This document shows, piece by piece, positions 41,788 through 50,516 of a DNA stretch of 64,000 nucleotides. Source of the stretch: OLB7 sp966250335 (GTDB taxonomy: Bacteria > Bacteroidota > Ignavibacteria > OLB7); NCBI GenBank assembly GCA_966250335.1, contig CBINGZ010000012.1, forward strand, positions 55,359 to 119,358, given 5' to 3'. The notes under the pieces are model-generated. The model made no database searches. It was not told where the DNA came from and saw nothing but the letters and a program-made list of their open reading frames with translations. How positions within the stretch are numbered: the stretch's first letter is position 1; each line of letters begins with the position of its first letter. Position numbers and translations under genes: made by a program.

Positions 41788-44256
41788 ATGAAACGAACGT
41801 ATCGCTTCAACATATCGCTCCTCTTCCTCGCTCTGCTTGCGCTCCTTACGGCCGCCGATTCGGTCGCCCAGGTGACACACGCCCCGCGGGATAAACGGGG
41901 ACCGTTCACCGCCGGGGCATCGCAGGACGACAGGTTCTGGGACTCCAGGTTCAGCTGGGACGGCATCGCCGGCTTCGTCTTCGCCGTCGGGTTCAGCGGC
42001 TGCGACACCTACGTGGCGGGGCAGTTCGCCAGCCAGCAGGGGACGACCAACTACGTGGCGGTCTGGTCCGGAGCGAGCTGGTCGGTGCTCGGCACCGGGG
42101 CCAACAACGGCGCCAACGGCGTCATCAACGCCCTCGGGGTGAGCGGCACCGACGTCTACGCGGGGGGAAGCTTCACGACGATCGACGGCGTGACCACCTC
42201 CCGGATCGCCGTGTGGGACGGAGCCGAATGGCGTCCGCTCGGCGGAGGGGTGAGCGGGGGGATCGCAACGACGATCAACACCATCGCCGTCAACGGCAGC
42301 GACATCTACGTCGGCGGCGTCTTCGAGAACGCGGGAGGGGTGAAGGTCAACAATATCGCAAAGTGGGATAGTCACGCCGGGGAATGGGTGGCTCTGGGTG
42401 AAGGGATCGACGGACGGGTCAACTCCATCGTCGTCAGAGGAAGCGACATCTTCGTCGGCGGCGACTTCCGCCGCGCCGGGGATGTGGATGCCGCCATGAC
42501 CGCACGCTGGAGCACCACCCAGGGACGCTGGTTCCGCATGGGACGCGGCATGAACGAACCGGTACGCTCGCTTGCCGTGGTCGGCAACGAGGTCTACGCC
42601 GGAGGGCACTTCACCACCGCCGACGACATGACGGCGCTCTACATCGCGAAATGGACGGCGAGCACCGACAGATGGTTCGAGGTCGGCGGCGGCGCCAACG
42701 CCCCCGTCTACACCCTCACGGCCAAGGGGAGCGACATCTACGCGGGAGGAAAGTTCACCATCATCGGCGGAACCCTCAACAGGTTCCTGGCCCGCTGGAG
42801 CGGCAACCGCTGGACCGACGTGGGAGGTGGCGTGAACGACACGGTCTACGTAGTCGCATCGTGCGACGATAAGATCTGCGTCGGCGGCAGCTTCCTTCAG
42901 GCGGGGGGACTTTCGGTCGATTACTTCGCCGCGTGGGACGGCAGCGCCTGGTCGACCCTCCGCAGCCCGAACGACCTCGGTCTGAACGACAACGTCTTCG
43001 CGATAGCGACCGAGGGGAAGAACGTCTACGTCGGCGGACGGTTCACCACGGCCGGACATCTCCAGGTCAATCATATCGCACGATGGGACGGAACGCGATG
43101 GGCCCCGCTCGGCACCGGCATAGAGGGAACCATCTACGCGATCGCCGTGAACGGGACCGACGTCTACATCGGCGGGGACTTCCAGACGGCGAGCGGGATC
43201 AGCTCCCCCAACATCGTCCAGTGGGACGGCGCCAACGAGCGCTGGGTGGCGATGGCCGGAGGAGTCGACGGCCCGGTCCATGCGCTCTTCGCCGACGGCG
43301 CGAACATCTACGTGGGAGGAGACTTCAACCGCGCCGGCGGACGGAACGCGACGAATATCGCACTCTGGAACAACGGCTCCTGGTCGTCGCTCGGCGCCGG
43401 GATCGACGGCCCGGTCCACGCCCTGACGGTGGGAGACGAACTCTTCGCCGGCGGCGCCTTCACCTCCGCCGGGAACGTGCAGGCGGCGAACGTCGCGCGG
43501 TGGAACGGAAGCCAGTGGTTCACGGTGGGCGACGGGCTCGACTCGGCCGTCTACGCGCTGACCGCAAGCAGCGGCGATATCGTCGCCGGTGGAAGGTTCG
43601 CCCGCTCCGGCTCCTCCCCGCCGCTGAACCGGGTGGCACGGTGGGACGGCAACGCCTGGCAGCCGCTCGGCTCCGGAGTCGCCGAAGGGGCCACCGAGAC
43701 CGTCGTTCACGCGCTGACCCCCGGAGAATCGGGGCTCTACGTGGGGGGCGAGTTCAGCCAGTCTGGAGGGCAGTCGATGGGATATATCGCACTATGGGAT
43801 GGTGAGGCGTGGTCGCCGCTCGGCAGCGGAGTCAGCGGGTTCCTCCCCTCGATCCATGCCATCGGGACCTCCGGCGCGGACGTGTATGTGGGAGGGAACT
43901 TCACGAGCGCGGGGGGAAATCCCTCCCTCTACTTCGGCCACTGGAACCGCCCCTCCGTCATCCTCGGCGTCGAGCGCCCGACCGAACGGACGAACGACGA
44001 CGCCTCGCTGACGGTGCGCCCGAACCCCCTCTCCCGCCGGGCCGTGATCTCCTTCGAGACGGCGACGGCCGGAACGGTCGGCGTGACGATCAACGACATC
44101 AACGGGCGAACCGTGGCGGAGCTGCTGGACGGCCCCGTGGAGGCAGGTCGCCATACGATAGAATGGAACTCCGGAGATCTGCCGGTCGGCGTCTACTTCT
44201 GCCGACTGGAACGCGCCGGAGCGATCTCCGTGATCCGCCTCGATGTGGTGCGATAA
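41788..44256 (+). CDS. Secreted 14-repeat propeller-like protein with T9SS tail (paralogue 1)
   Basis: 822 residues. The signal peptide is MKRTYRFNISLLFLALLALL, then a likely cleavage after VAQ near residue 28. The body is 14 copies of a ~50-residue unit whose core is DVYxGGxFTxA, then N-IA-WDG..W-x-LG-G(V/I).G.V.A(L/I). I count them at DTYVAGQF, DVYAGGSF, DIYVGGVF and so on to DVYVGGNF. The last ~80 residues are a T9SS type A sorting domain (VRPNPLSRRAVISF ... PVGVYFCRLE). Fourteen is consistent with two seven-bladed propellers. It starts a run of three tandem paralogues. Function is unknown; surface exposure is expected. Confidence 0.85.
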   Translation: MKRTYRFNISLLFLALLALLTAADSVAQVTHAPRDKRGPFTAGASQDDRFWDSRFSWDGIAGFVFAVGFSGCDTYVAGQFASQQGTTNYVAVWSGASWSVLGTGANNGANGVINALGVSGTDVYAGGSFTTIDGVTTSRIAVWDGAEWRPLGGGVSGGIATTINTIAVNGSDIYVGGVFENAGGVKVNNIAKWDSHAGEWVALGEGIDGRVNSIVVRGSDIFVGGDFRRAGDVDAAMTARWSTTQGRWFRMGRGMNEPVRSLAVVGNEVYAGGHFTTADDMTALYIAKWTASTDRWFEVGGGANAPVYTLTAKGSDIYAGGKFTIIGGTLNRFLARWSGNRWTDVGGGVNDTVYVVASCDDKICVGGSFLQAGGLSVDYFAAWDGSAWSTLRSPNDLGLNDNVFAIATEGKNVYVGGRFTTAGHLQVNHIARWDGTRWAPLGTGIEGTIYAIAVNGTDVYIGGDFQTASGISSPNIVQWDGANERWVAMAGGVDGPVHALFADGANIYVGGDFNRAGGRNATNIALWNNGSWSSLGAGIDGPVHALTVGDELFAGGAFTSAGNVQAANVARWNGSQWFTVGDGLDSAVYALTASSGDIVAGGRFARSGSSPPLNRVARWDGNAWQPLGSGVAEGATETVVHALTPGESGLYVGGEFSQSGGQSMGYIALWDGEAWSPLGSGVSGFLPSIHAIGTSGADVYVGGNFTSAGGNPSLYFGHWNRPSVILGVERPTERTNDDASLTVRPNPLSRRAVISFETATAGTVGVTINDINGRTVAELLDGPVEAGRHTIEWNSGDLPVGVYFCRLERAGAISVIRLDVVR

Positions 44257-44345
44257 ACCGCGCGGCGACGTGCAGGGGCCGCGCGCCCCGATCGGAACGA
44301 CTTCAGACGCAGCATGCAATCCCAAACCGAAATCCGTCGACGGAA

Positions 44346-46925
44346 ATGCTCCATACGATAACATCCGATAGCGATCCGATCCACAGAGCCCCGCGCCGCG
44401 GAGCCCCGGGGAGCCGCACGAAGCGCCTCCTTCCCCTCCTCGCGATCGTTCATCTGCTGATCGTCGCCCTCCCCTGCGCGGCGCAGGAAGGGGATGCCGA
44501 CCCCCTCTCGATCGACCGGGTTCTGAAGCCGGACGGGACGCTCGATATGTCGACGGGGTTCCGGGGAAGCCTCGACGCGCGGGGATGGAAGGTCGACATG
44601 GAACCGGACGGGACGCCGAGGTTCTCCAAGGATGACGCCCCGGTCCCCCTGGCCGCCCACCCCGACGACGCCTACTGGGACGAACGTTTCGGTCTGGGAG
44701 GCTCCAGCGGCCCGATCTACACGATCGCGATCGCCGGCTGTAACGACGTCTATATCGGTGGACGATTCACCTGGCTCGCCAACATCCCCGCCAACAACAT
44801 CGCCCGCTGGGACGGCCGCGAATGGTCCACCCTCGGCGACGGCGTGACGGCCGGATCGCGGGCGGCCGAGGTCAGGACGATCGCCGTCGGCGGAAACGAC
44901 ATCTACGTGGGGGGAACGTTCGACTCGGCCGGAACCGTCGCGGCAAGAAATATCGCACGATGGGACGGCTCGACATGGTCCCCCCTGGCCGGCGGCGTCG
45001 GCCAGACCCCCGCCGACACCGTGCTGGCGCTGGCCGTCGACGGGAACATCGTCTATGCAGGCGGACGGTTCAGCCGCGCCGGAGCGATCTCCGTGAGCGC
45101 CGTCGCCTCCTGGGACAGGACCTCCGGCCTCTGGTCTCCCCTGGCCGGCGGCATCACCAGCACCGTCGCCCGCGTCCACGCCCTGGCTCTCTACGGTTCC
45201 GATCTTTTCATCGGGGGAATATTCCAGGCGGCGGGAACGTTGAACGTGCAGAACCTGATACGCTATCATGTCGCCGGCAACTTCTTCACCGATGTCGGCG
45301 GCGGCGTCGCATCGTCGGCGCCGGAGGGGGGGATCTATGCGCTCGCCGTCAACGGCGACGACCTCTACGTGGGAGGGCTGTTCGACAAGGCGGGAGAGGT
45401 CGAGGCAAGAAATATCGCACGATGGGAGATCGACACCCGGACCTGGAAAACGCTCGGCAGCGGGCTCGACGGGCTGGTGCGCGCCATCGAGGTGAGCGGC
45501 ACCAAGATCTACGTCGGCGGTGAGTTCGTCGGGACCAGCTCGGCCGATCTTCAGCGGGTGGCCCGCTGGGACGGCTCCCGCTGGACCGCTCTGGGGACGA
45601 CCAGCGTGGTCGGCGTCAACAACACCGTCTTCGACATCGCCGTCAGCGGACGGGATATCTACGTCGCCGGACTCTTCAACCGGGCGGGAACGCTGATAGC
45701 GTTCGGCGCCGCCCACTGGGATATCGGCACCCGCACCTGGCACTCCCTCAACATCGATGCCGGCAACGGCATCAACGGGCCGGTCTACGCGATCGCCGTG
45801 AACGGGGCCGACGTCTACGTCGGCGGGCGGTTCACCGCCGTCGGCGGCATCAGGGTCGGCTCGGTGGCGCGCTGGAACTCCATTACCGCGAGCTGGTCGT
45901 CGATGGGGGGCGGAGCAGGGTTGAAGAACCCCTCGTCGGTCTCCCCCCTCCCCACCGTCTATGCCATCGCCGTGGAAGGAAAGGATGTCTATATTGGCGG
46001 CCGTTTCGACAAGGCCGGGGTGGTCGACGCGAACAACGTCGCCCACTGGCGCAACGGCGTCTGGTCGCCGATGAGGGAAGGGATCGGCTACAACTATCAG
46101 GGGGGATCGTACGACTCCACCTCGATCGTCAGCGCCATCGCGGTCAGGGGAACCGACGTCTTCGTGGGAGGGCAGTTCGATCAGGCCGGCGGCGTCCGCG
46201 CCAATCGTATATCGCGCTGGGATGCGGCGCTCCGCCAGTGGTCGCCGATGGGAGGAGGTCTGGGGGGAAGCAGCTTCTACACCTACGTCTCGGCCATCGC
46301 CGTCAGGGACAGCAACGTCTACGTCGGCGGGGTCTTCCCGATTGCCGGCGACATCGACGTGAAGAACGTGGCGCGCTGGGACGGGTCGAAGTGGAACCGG
46401 CTCGGCAACCAGGGGGGAAACAACGGCGTCAACAATTCCGTCAGCGCGCTGGTGATCGGAAAAGATGGGGAGGTCTATGTCGGCGGCGATTTCAAGGTCG
46501 CCGGCGGATCGCTCTCGGTCAGCAATATCGCAATGTGGAACGGCCAGCGGTGGTCGAACGTCGGCGGCGGGGTCAACGGCACGGTCTATGCCCTGAGCCG
46601 CGCCAACGACGGCATCTACGCGGGAGGAAAGTTCCAGACCGCGGGATCGCAGGCCCGGGCGAGCCTGATCGCCCGGTGGGACGGAACGAAATGGTATGAA
46701 CTGGGGAGCGGCGTGGAGGAGTTCAACAGAAACGGCGAGGTCCGCGCGATCGGCAGCAACGGCATCAACGTCTACGCCGGCGGCGAGTTCTCGCTGGCCG
46801 GCAAGAAGCCTTCGTACAACTTCGCCCACTGGACGAAACTGGCTCCCGGCATCATCCGGGATGTGAAGCCGGACGACGCTCAACAGGGACCGACCCCGGA
46901 GAACGATACCCCACGGCTCCGCTGA
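44346..46925 (+). CDS. Secreted 14-repeat propeller-like protein without T9SS tail (paralogue 2)
   Basis: 859 residues from the ATG at 44346; the frame is open far upstream, through paralogue 1's antiparallel coding, but the signal peptide (LLPLLAIVHLLIVALPCAAQ) marks this start. A shared N-terminal linker (LKPDGTLDMSTGFRGSLDAR) links it to paralogue 3. The body again has 14 units (DVYIGGRF to NVYAGGEF). Unlike its neighbours, it stops shortly after the last unit with an acidic, Pro-rich tail (QQGPTPENDTPRLR) and no sorting domain. I looked for the missing domain in the next 126 bases in all frames and did not find one. It may be retained in the periplasm or bind its neighbours. Confidence 0.85.
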   Translation: MLHTITSDSDPIHRAPRRGAPGSRTKRLLPLLAIVHLLIVALPCAAQEGDADPLSIDRVLKPDGTLDMSTGFRGSLDARGWKVDMEPDGTPRFSKDDAPVPLAAHPDDAYWDERFGLGGSSGPIYTIAIAGCNDVYIGGRFTWLANIPANNIARWDGREWSTLGDGVTAGSRAAEVRTIAVGGNDIYVGGTFDSAGTVAARNIARWDGSTWSPLAGGVGQTPADTVLALAVDGNIVYAGGRFSRAGAISVSAVASWDRTSGLWSPLAGGITSTVARVHALALYGSDLFIGGIFQAAGTLNVQNLIRYHVAGNFFTDVGGGVASSAPEGGIYALAVNGDDLYVGGLFDKAGEVEARNIARWEIDTRTWKTLGSGLDGLVRAIEVSGTKIYVGGEFVGTSSADLQRVARWDGSRWTALGTTSVVGVNNTVFDIAVSGRDIYVAGLFNRAGTLIAFGAAHWDIGTRTWHSLNIDAGNGINGPVYAIAVNGADVYVGGRFTAVGGIRVGSVARWNSITASWSSMGGGAGLKNPSSVSPLPTVYAIAVEGKDVYIGGRFDKAGVVDANNVAHWRNGVWSPMREGIGYNYQGGSYDSTSIVSAIAVRGTDVFVGGQFDQAGGVRANRISRWDAALRQWSPMGGGLGGSSFYTYVSAIAVRDSNVYVGGVFPIAGDIDVKNVARWDGSKWNRLGNQGGNNGVNNSVSALVIGKDGEVYVGGDFKVAGGSLSVSNIAMWNGQRWSNVGGGVNGTVYALSRANDGIYAGGKFQTAGSQARASLIARWDGTKWYELGSGVEEFNRNGEVRAIGSNGINVYAGGEFSLAGKKPSYNFAHWTKLAPGIIRDVKPDDAQQGPTPENDTPRLR

Positions 46926-47051
46926 CCCCATCCTCCCCCCTCCCCGCACGGAACGCCCTTCCGCAGCGGAGTCCGCGGACTAGGCAGGCCATGCCCCCGG
47001 AGAATGCCGTATGCAACAGCTATCTGAACACACTCGTGGAGCACTCTTATC

Positions 47052-49784
47052 ATGAAGCTTGAGAGACCATTTCATACTCTCCTCGCACTTCTCTTTCTTT
47101 TCTGCACGGCGGCCGCCGGCGGGTTCGCCCAGGACCTGCCGAAGGTAGGCCCCTCCGAGCCTCTGGAGACGATCCTGAACGCCGACGGCAGCATCAACAT
47201 GTCTTCAGGGTTCAACGGCCCCCTTGACCCACGAGGGTGGAGGATGCTCGTCGACCACTACGGACGACCGAAGTTCGTGCGCTCCGGAGAGGGCGCCCCG
47301 GCCGCCTCGGCCGTGGAAGGGGATGAACAGTGGGACGACAGGTTCGGAAGAACCGCCACCTCCGCCGGGCTCGACGACGAGGTCTTCGCGATCGCCGTCA
47401 TCGGGCAGAACGTCTACGTGGGAGGCGCGTTCACCAGGGCGGGAGAAAAGGAACTGAACAAGATCGGCCGCTGGGACGGGACGAAATGGTCCTCCCTGGG
47501 GGACGGCCCGCTCAACGGCGTCGAGGGAGTGGTCAACGCTCTTGCCGTCCGCGACCAGGTTCTCTACGTCGGCGGGCAGTTCGCGCGCGCCGGCGGGACC
47601 CCTTCGGTCAACATCGCGCAGTACAGCACCAACCAGCGTGTCTGGGCTCCGATGGCCCCCACCGGTCCCAACGGCGGCGGCCTGACCGGAGACAACCAGT
47701 CGTATGTGGGAGCGATCACGGTCTCCGGGAACAAGGTCTACGCGGCCGGCAGCTTCACGCGGGCCGGCGGCGCCTCCGTCAACAACCTCGCGGTATGGGA
47801 TGTGGACGCCAAGGCGTGGGGTGATGTCGGAGGAGGAGTCAACGGAACGGTGAACGCGCTCGCCGTGGCAAAGGGTGACCTCTACGTCGGCGGCAGCTTC
47901 AGCTCGGCGGGCATCGTCCCCGCCAGCAACATCGCCCGCTGGGACGGCTCCGCATGGCACCCGCTGGCCGACGGCGTGGACGGCTTCGTCAACGCCATCG
48001 GCGTGGTGGCGCCGGGGGATACGATCATCGTGGGAGGAAGCTTCACCCGCGCCGGCGACAGCGCCGCCACGAACATCGCCCGCTGGTCGCGCACCCGGGA
48101 GGCGTGGTCCCCGCTGACCGGCACCTGGATGCTCTGGGATTCCGTGGCGGGCATCCGTGACGACGACGGCGTCGACAACGTCGTCCGCGCCATTCATGTC
48201 GTCGACCGCAACGTCTACGTCTCCGGCACCTTCCAGAGCGCCTATCCGGGACGTTATACGCTCAACCGGGTCAACACCAACTATATCGCGGTGTGGGCCG
48301 AGCTCGATTCCTCCAACATCTGGTGGCAGGCGATGGGGGTCGGCGGCCGCAACGGCACCGACGGATTCGTGAACGCCATGGCGTCGCTCGGCAACGATCT
48401 CTATGTGGGGGGAGGGTTCATCACCGCGGGTGGAGAGGCCGCATCCCATATCGCAAAATGGAGCGGATCGCGATGGACCCAGCTCGGCGTCAGCGCCTCC
48501 GGGATGATCAACACCATCGGCAGGCTCGGCGAGGATATCTATGCGGCGGGACGGTTCAACATCTCCAGCACCGGCAACCCGAACGCCACCGGCGTCGCCA
48601 GGTTGAACAACGCCACCTGGGAGCCGATCGAGGGGGATGTCATCGGAACGGTCTACGCACTTGCCGCCAAGGATGAGGATCTTTATATCGGAGGATCGTT
48701 CATCTCGGCCGGCGGGGAGACCGCCAACAATATCGTACGATGGAACAGGACCGAGAACAAGTGGTACACCCTCGGCGGCGGCGTGACCTCCAACGAAATA
48801 CCGTTCGTCTCCTCCCTCTCCTTCGACGGAGATAAGCTCTACGTCGGCGGCAGCTTCAACAGCGCAGGCGGAACCCCGGTGCTGAACGTCGCCGTCTGGG
48901 ATACCAGGACCGCGACATGGGCCCCGGTCGGAACCGGCATCGACGGCTACGTCTTCTCACTCGCGGCGGTCGGCGACGACGAACTCTACGTCGGCGGCAG
49001 CTTCCTGAACGCCGGCGGCTCCTACGCCGCCAACATCGCCCACTGGGACGGAGCGAAATGGAACGCCCTCGACAGCGGCACGAACAACGCCGTGCAGACA
49101 ATCGCACAGCGAGATAACAGGATCTACGTCGGCGGCGACTTCACCCGCGTGGGGTCGATCGCCGCGTCGCGCATCGCCTACTGGGATACCGACGAGCGCG
49201 CCTGGCACGAGTTCGGCGACGGGATCGGCGGACACTTCGCGCCGTTCGTCAGCGCCATCGCCTTCCGGGGGAAGGATATCTACGTCGGCGGATACTTCTC
49301 CAAGGCGGGCGCCGACAGCGCCAGCAACGCGGCCCGCTGGGACGGCTACACCTGGCACAAGCTCGGCAGCGGCATCGACGGCACGGTCCGGAGCATCCTC
49401 CCGATCGGCGACGACATCCACTTCAGCGGCAGCTTCCTCTTCGCCGGGGATCGATCCTCCTACAACTTCGGCATCTGGCATGAGATCCCCTCCGCCGTCG
49501 ACGGCGGGGCCGTGACCGGCTCCGGCCTGGTCCTCGATCAGAATCTGCCGAACCCGACATCTCACGTCACGATCTTCAACTTCGTCATCCCGACCTCCGA
49601 CCATGTCAGCCTGACCGTCTGCGATTCGCGCGGCGTGGAGGTGGCGAACGTGATCGACGAAGAGATGACCGTGGGACGCCACAGCGTGACCTGGGACGCC
49701 TCGGCTCTGGCCGAGGGGGTCTACTTCTACAGACTGCGGAGCGGCGCGAACGTGACGGCGAAGAAGCTGATCATACAGCGATAG
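47052..49784 (+). CDS. Secreted 14-repeat propeller-like protein with T9SS tail (paralogue 3)
   Basis: 910 residues. The signal peptide is LLALLFLFCTAAAGGFAQ. The linker LNADGSINMSSGFNGPLDPR matches paralogue 2. I again count 14 repeats, from NVYVGGAF to DIHFSGSF. The last ~80 residues are a T9SS sorting domain (LDQNLPNPTSHVTIFNFVIP ... GVYFYRLR ... KKLIIQR). Paralogues 1-3 lie in one direction with 89- and 126-base gaps and may be cotranscribed. A 10-bp hairpin (49817-49849) follows. Confidence 0.87.
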   Translation: MKLERPFHTLLALLFLFCTAAAGGFAQDLPKVGPSEPLETILNADGSINMSSGFNGPLDPRGWRMLVDHYGRPKFVRSGEGAPAASAVEGDEQWDDRFGRTATSAGLDDEVFAIAVIGQNVYVGGAFTRAGEKELNKIGRWDGTKWSSLGDGPLNGVEGVVNALAVRDQVLYVGGQFARAGGTPSVNIAQYSTNQRVWAPMAPTGPNGGGLTGDNQSYVGAITVSGNKVYAAGSFTRAGGASVNNLAVWDVDAKAWGDVGGGVNGTVNALAVAKGDLYVGGSFSSAGIVPASNIARWDGSAWHPLADGVDGFVNAIGVVAPGDTIIVGGSFTRAGDSAATNIARWSRTREAWSPLTGTWMLWDSVAGIRDDDGVDNVVRAIHVVDRNVYVSGTFQSAYPGRYTLNRVNTNYIAVWAELDSSNIWWQAMGVGGRNGTDGFVNAMASLGNDLYVGGGFITAGGEAASHIAKWSGSRWTQLGVSASGMINTIGRLGEDIYAAGRFNISSTGNPNATGVARLNNATWEPIEGDVIGTVYALAAKDEDLYIGGSFISAGGETANNIVRWNRTENKWYTLGGGVTSNEIPFVSSLSFDGDKLYVGGSFNSAGGTPVLNVAVWDTRTATWAPVGTGIDGYVFSLAAVGDDELYVGGSFLNAGGSYAANIAHWDGAKWNALDSGTNNAVQTIAQRDNRIYVGGDFTRVGSIAASRIAYWDTDERAWHEFGDGIGGHFAPFVSAIAFRGKDIYVGGYFSKAGADSASNAARWDGYTWHKLGSGIDGTVRSILPIGDDIHFSGSFLFAGDRSSYNFGIWHEIPSAVDGGAVTGSGLVLDQNLPNPTSHVTIFNFVIPTSDHVSLTVCDSRGVEVANVIDEEMTVGRHSVTWDASALAEGVYFYRLRSGANVTAKKLIIQR

Positions 49785-49816
49785 AATCTCCCCACAGGCG
49801 TCTGTATCGAAAACCA

Positions 49817-49849
49817 AACTGCCCGGCGACCTAGATCGTCCGGGCAGTT
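49817..49849. terminator. Hairpin between convergent genes
   Basis: AACTGCCCGG (49817-49826) pairs perfectly with CCGGGCAGTT (49840-49849) around a 13-base loop. The minus-strand side continues TGGTTTTCG, so it fits best as a terminator for the lipoprotein gene, and possibly in both directions. Confidence 0.6.
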
Positions 49850-49889
49850 CCGCTCTTCCCCCGAAGAGATAGGTCCGTATGCGTCTACG

Positions 49890-50315
49890 TTATCGTGTCA
49901 CCAGCAGATGGGCCCTGTAGTCGGTGCTCTCCATCGGCCGGTCGCTCGTACGGAGCGGATCGAGTCCCGTCAGCCTGATCGTATAGCCCCGGATCACGGT
50001 GTCGCGCGTGAACATATCGTGCGTGTTCAGTTCGAACCGTTCAGGGGTCGATTCGGCGATCGACCAGGTGAGCGCCACGCGGGCGTTCCCCTCCCACACG
50101 CAGGCGACGTCCGGCGGGCAGCGGGAATCCTCCACCACCGACTCGAACGTCACGACCATGTTCCGATCCACCAGCGCGCATTCCTTTTCATTGAGGGTGA
50201 ACGGCTGCCCCGTATCGGCAGTCACCGGGCACCGCTCCTCTTCCTTGCAGCCGGCCAGCAGAAGCACGGCGGCAGCCAGGGTCATCAGCCCTTTTAATGT
50301 TGAGCGAGCGTTCAT
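49890..50315 (-). CDS. Small lipoprotein of unknown function
   Basis: 141 residues. The signal ends in the lipobox LLAGC (residues ~19-23), so it should be lipid-anchored. Several Cys residues follow (KECALVD, DSRCPPDVACVWEGNARVAL); the CPxxxxCVWEGN block is typical of a group of uncharacterised Bacteroidota lipoproteins. The C-terminus is beta-rich. The gene is divergent from the carboxylase gene, with a spacer of about 200 bases. I do not assign a function. Confidence 0.7.
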   Translation of the reverse strand: MNARSTLKGLMTLAAAVLLLAGCKEEERCPVTADTGQPFTLNEKECALVDRNMVVTFESVVEDSRCPPDVACVWEGNARVALTWSIAESTPERFELNTHDMFTRDTVIRGYTIRLTGLDPLRTSDRPMESTDYRAHLLVTR

Positions 50316-50516
50316 GGCATAGTTTCAGTAAGTTGAAGATCGACCGCGCTCCCGCTCCCCGATCCGGGGGTGAAGGACGCGAGGGGCGCCGGGAGATATT
50401 CTCCCGGAATCGTCGTCCGGTTCATCGCTCGTTTCGTTCCGATATCGTCCGATCGACCGAATGACCTCTCCATGACAGATATATCGATCGAAAGTTACAA
50501 CCCGCAAGGACCAGAA

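Noticed and set aside
44193..46949. A 918-codon minus-strand frame opposite paralogue 2
   Set aside because: Biased antisense of the repeats; the plus-strand protein has a signal peptide and regular repeats.
42000..49400. Regularly spaced repeats that might be a CRISPR or satellite array
   Set aside because: The repeats are in frame and encode the propeller units; spacing is about 150 bases, spacers are coding and identity is at the protein level.
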